From Lentisphaerota bacterium (GTDB taxonomy: Bacteria; Verrucomicrobiota; Kiritimatiellia; UBA8416; JAFGTH01), in contig JAFGTH010000273.1 of NCBI GenBank assembly GCA_016934225.1, positions 1 through 9,901 of the forward strand: 9,901 bases of DNA, given 5' to 3'. The notes below the pieces were generated by a model. The model ran no database searches. It was given only the letters and a program-made list of their open reading frames with translations, and was not told the DNA's origin. A program made the translations under genes and the position numbers. Below are positions 7,256-9,901 of this stretch, in pieces (position 1 is the first letter of the stretch; each line of letters opens with the position of its first letter).

Positions 7256-8379
7256 GACCGGTCATTGCATACAGCAATTTGGTGACACCTTACGGCAAAG
7301 GTATGGACCCATGCTGGAACGGTTTAATGTCATCAAATACTGCTATTACGCAAATTCGTCGTTTTAATACTACTGCGTTTAAAAGCAATCAGGCTGCTGT
7401 AGTCTCTTCAATTGATCGCGAAAACAAGGAATCGCTTGCCATGCAGCTTGTGCGCGAGTCTTTTGCCGATAATCTATCAAATATTCCGTCGGATTCGTTT
7501 GTAATCCTCGCCACAACAACAGGAGAAATTGATTTACTGGAACGCAGTATATTGGGCGAAGCCGTCAACGCTGACGACAGCAGAATAAATATGATGTTCG
7601 ACAAAGTATGCGCATTACTCAGCATAAACGGAGGCGGTTGTGTCATTTCCGCCGCCTGCGCATCGTCCACAATCGCGCTCGGTTATGCAGCTTCTCGGAT
7701 AAGAGACAACCTTTCAAGCTCAGTGCTTGTAGTCGCTTGCGACAGCGTGAACGAGTTTGTTTATTCCGGTTTTTCTTCGCTTATGGCTTTAGACGCCGGC
7801 CCGGCCAAACCGTTCGATCGCAATAGAAAAGGACTCACTCCCGGCGAAGCAGCCGCATTCACACTTATAATGAGCGAGGAAAGAGCGACATCGGACGGAT
7901 TTGATGCCGACATCGAGATCGCCGGTTGGGGAATGAGCAACGACGCAAATCACATGACCGGCCCATCTCGCGACGGCACGGCTCTTGCGATTGCAATTCG
8001 CAAAGCTTTTCAAACATCACAATGCAAAACAAATGATATATCATCCATCTGCGCACATGGAACCGGCACACCATACAATGACGGTATGGAAATGAAAGCG
8101 TTTAAACTGATTTTCGACAATCAACCAATACCTGTTTATTCCGTCAAGGGCGGTATCGGCCACACCATGGGCGCTGCAGGTTTGGTTGAATCGCTCATTG
8201 CCGTCAGATCGCTGCAGGAATGCATCGCTCCTCCAACCGTCGGACTCGACCATGTAGATGACATGGCTTCCGGATGGGTATCGCCTGAAGCTGTTGTCAC
8301 TAGGAACACAGGGATGGTCTTAACAACCAATTCTGGTTTCGGCGGCGTAAATGCAGCATTGGTTCTTAAACAACTATGA
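7252..8379 (+). CDS. Beta-ketoacyl-ACP synthase, catalytically complete
   Basis: This is a predicted condensing enzyme of the FabF/type II polyketide ketosynthase family, extending an acyl chain with malonyl-ACP by decarboxylative Claisen condensation. All active-site residues are present: nucleophile C136 in SAACASS, H269 in AHGTGT, K299 in SVKGG, and H304 in GHTMGAAG. KPFDRNRKGLTPGEAAA (186-202) and the C-terminal NSGFGGVNAAL (360-370) are also typical. At 375 residues it is shorter than FabF (about 410), mostly in the N-terminal half. Start: ATG 7252 forms an ATGA overlap with the thioesterase stop and leads straight into the first beta strand; in-frame ATG 7207 would add 15 arginine-rich residues translated from thioesterase coding sequence and is less likely. 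It is followed, again with ATGA overlap, by a ketosynthase-like half protein, an arrangement reminiscent of ApeO with ApeC of aryl polyene clusters. A housekeeping FabF role is less likely given these neighbours. Confidence 0.92.
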   Translation: MRPVIAYSNLVTPYGKGMDPCWNGLMSSNTAITQIRRFNTTAFKSNQAAVVSSIDRENKESLAMQLVRESFADNLSNIPSDSFVILATTTGEIDLLERSILGEAVNADDSRINMMFDKVCALLSINGGGCVISAACASSTIALGYAASRIRDNLSSSVLVVACDSVNEFVYSGFSSLMALDAGPAKPFDRNRKGLTPGEAAAFTLIMSEERATSDGFDADIEIAGWGMSNDANHMTGPSRDGTALAIAIRKAFQTSQCKTNDISSICAHGTGTPYNDGMEMKAFKLIFDNQPIPVYSVKGGIGHTMGAAGLVESLIAVRSLQECIAPPTVGLDHVDDMASGWVSPEAVVTRNTGMVLTTNSGFGGVNAALVLKQL

Positions 8380-9047
8380 ACGATAATATCACTATTACCG
8401 GTATTGGATGGCTCGACGAGACGGAATATGGAAGCGTAAAACGACAACTCCATGCCGTTTGTCCCAAGGGTAATTGTCCCGGAACAGTGCTTGCCGCATG
8501 CAATACGTATCCGGTTCCAAAATGGATAGGTCGTTTTGACGCGGTATCGCGACATGCCTACTGCGCAATCGCGCTTGCTTTGCAAGACTCCGGATTCACG
8601 CACAACCCAGGACGTTTTGTGGATATTGGCATACTTGGCACAAATAACGATGGAGCATTGATTACCAATAAGGCATATTTCCGAGATTACGTCGAGTGCG
8701 GCAGAACATTGTCCCGAGGCAATTTGTTCATCTATACACTGCCTACCAGCCCACTGGCCGAAACAGCCATTCATTTCGGCCTCCGCGGCCCAATGTTCTA
8801 TATGTCCGGCCCGACAGTGCGCATTACCGAATTAATTCAAACTGCGACAGGAATAATCAAACGCTCTGAAACCGACGGCATGATTGTTGTAAAAGCCGAT
8901 CATACCGAAGGGTTGGCTTTCATCCTGTCCAGCACTCCAGGAAATGACCAAAATTCAATCTGCTCTTCGCAATATGTTCTGGATATACTCTCGACTGAAA
9001 AGCCCTTTCGTGAGATGATCTCTCTTATTTCAGCGCCAATTGGATAA
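8376..9047 (+). CDS. Ketosynthase N-terminal-domain protein without catalytic Cys; possible minimal chain-length factor
   Basis: This 223-residue protein matches only the N-terminal half of a beta-ketoacyl synthase. Shared landmarks are RFDAVSRHAYCAIALALQDSG (53-73), a DIGILGTNNDGAL strand-loop and HFGLRGPMFYMSG (133-145). Aligned on FGLRGP, the residue matching the FabF nucleophile Cys is T147, and the C-terminal half with the His and Lys residues is absent. Downstream the radical SAM gene starts after only 5 nt, so this is not a broken longer gene: no ketosynthase C-terminal sequence remains. It should be unable to condense by itself. Small ketosynthase-like partners (the PF13723-type domain; ApeC in aryl polyene systems) pair with an active ketosynthase as chain-length factors; a dimer with the preceding enzyme is my inference. 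It starts with an ATGA overlap with that gene, supporting coupled, equimolar synthesis. Confidence 0.8.
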   Translation: MNDNITITGIGWLDETEYGSVKRQLHAVCPKGNCPGTVLAACNTYPVPKWIGRFDAVSRHAYCAIALALQDSGFTHNPGRFVDIGILGTNNDGALITNKAYFRDYVECGRTLSRGNLFIYTLPTSPLAETAIHFGLRGPMFYMSGPTVRITELIQTATGIIKRSETDGMIVVKADHTEGLAFILSSTPGNDQNSICSSQYVLDILSTEKPFREMISLISAPIG

Positions 9048-9052
9048 ACGAT

Positions 9053-9901
9053 ATGAGACTCAAACTGATATACCCTAAATGGCCCAAGATGGCCAATCAG
9101 CCTGAATTTCACCTGCCGCCACATGCTCCAGTGGTCGTTGCGGCAGCAGTTCCAGACTATGTGGATATCTCTTTCTGCGACGAGAACGTTCAGCAACTTG
9201 ATACCGCCGAACACACCGACCTCGTCGCCATATCCTGTATGCTCACCTGCCAGATCCAACGAGGCTGGCAAATAGCCGATGAATACCGGGCGCGCGGCAT
9301 TCCAGTTATTTTCGGCGGAATAGGAACCATGCTCCATGCCGAAGAAACCAAAGAGCATGCCGATGCCGTATTCATAGGAGAAATCGAGGGCCGGTTCGAA
9401 GAAATCCTCAAAGATCTCTCCAATAACAAATTAAAGAAAGTATATGACTATTTTCATAATTGGCCCGATATGAATCTCATCGGAACAGCTCGCAGATCCA
9501 TTCTCCAACGCGAACTGTACAATTTCCGCGGCGTGCAAATGGTAGATCTTGTTCATGCTTCGCGCGGATGCAGATTCAAATGCTTCCCCTGTTGCACACC
9601 CTACCTTGGCGGTCGCCATTTCAGACCTCGGCCAATACCTGCCGTCATCAAAGAACTCGAATCAATTGATAACAATCGTTTGTTTTTCGTTGATAATTCC
9701 ATGGCGCAAGACGACAAATGGGAAAAGGAACTGTTTACTGCAATCGCGCCGTTGAAGAAGAAATGGATATCACATCCCATAAAAAACAATCCCGAATTGC
9801 TGAAGCTCGCCGCCGATGCCGGATGCTGGTATATATATCAGGCAATTATTGATACATCGGATGTTATTCGTGACAGAATTAAAGCCATAAAAGACTATGG
9901 C
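9053..9901 (+). CDS. B12-binding-domain radical SAM enzyme, 3'-truncated by the window edge
   Basis: The frame runs open from ATG 9053 to the last base (283 codons), so the C-terminus lies outside. Residues about 1-125 resemble the Rossmann-like B12-binding domain that precedes many class B radical SAM enzymes (BchE, HpnP and similar): DLVAISCMLTCQ at 56-67, IADEYRARGIPVIFGG at 74-89, HADAVFIGEIEG at 102-113. The classic cobalamin histidine motif DxHxxG is absent, as in most of this class. The radical SAM core begins with ASRGCRFKCFPCC (169-181), giving the CX3CX2C cluster motif at C173, C177 and C180; FFVDNSM (211-217) and NPELLKLAADAGC (246-258) follow as in relatives. Such enzymes methylate unactivated carbons or carry out cyclisations and rearrangements. 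With its 5-nt spacing behind the ketosynthase pair it probably modifies the acyl or polyketide product, but the reaction is unknown. Confidence 0.9.
   Translation, partial: MRLKLIYPKWPKMANQPEFHLPPHAPVVVAAAVPDYVDISFCDENVQQLDTAEHTDLVAISCMLTCQIQRGWQIADEYRARGIPVIFGGIGTMLHAEETKEHADAVFIGEIEGRFEEILKDLSNNKLKKVYDYFHNWPDMNLIGTARRSILQRELYNFRGVQMVDLVHASRGCRFKCFPCCTPYLGGRHFRPRPIPAVIKELESIDNNRLFFVDNSMAQDDKWEKELFTAIAPLKKKWISHPIKNNPELLKLAADAGCWYIYQAIIDTSDVIRDRIKAIKDYG

Noticed and set aside
8136..8774. Minus-strand open frame of 212 codons opposite the ketosynthase pair
   Set aside because: It lies wholly antisense to two well-supported genes, and its translation shows no recognisable family or low-complexity-free domain.

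Overview
The window is a densely packed, all-plus-strand stretch of bacterial chromosome with moderate GC content. It carries ten protein genes, two of them cut by the window edges, and I see no RNA genes, mobile elements or CRISPR arrays. The organism cannot be named from the sequence. An NAD-dependent DNA ligase with a charged insert of roughly 70 residues in its helix-hairpin-helix region, together with a secreted protein joining SH3-like strands to a thioredoxin fold, makes me lean to the PVC group (Verrucomicrobiota, Kiritimatiellota or Lentisphaerota). That is an inference from memory and is weakly held.

Left part (1-3463): housekeeping genes. The 3' part of ligA is followed by aroK (shikimate kinase) and queG (epoxyqueuosine reductase); aroK and queG overlap by the 4 bases ATGA. 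Middle part (3464-6256): three apparently independent genes. These are a secreted thioredoxin-fold protein that lacks the CXXC active site, an AzgA-type NCS2 purine permease with a plausible promoter of its own, and a 99-residue ankyrin-repeat protein.

Right part (6357-9901): the most interesting region, a tight operon that runs off the end. The order is FabZ-like hotdog dehydratase, 4HBT-type thioesterase, complete beta-ketoacyl synthase (Cys-His-His plus Lys), N-terminal-only ketoacyl-synthase-like protein without the nucleophilic Cys, and B12-binding-domain radical SAM enzyme. The first three junctions are ATGA overlaps and the last gap is 5 nt. A ketosynthase next to a minimal, inactive partner resembles the ketosynthase/chain-length-factor pair of type II polyketide systems, especially aryl polyene (APE) clusters. 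The half-size partner, the altered acid residue in the dehydratase and the cobalamin-type radical SAM enzyme suggest an unusual type II fatty-acid/polyketide pathway that may make a polyene, ladderane-like or otherwise radically modified lipid. No acyl carrier protein, ketoreductase or acyl ligase lies in the window; if the pathway is complete they should lie downstream or elsewhere.
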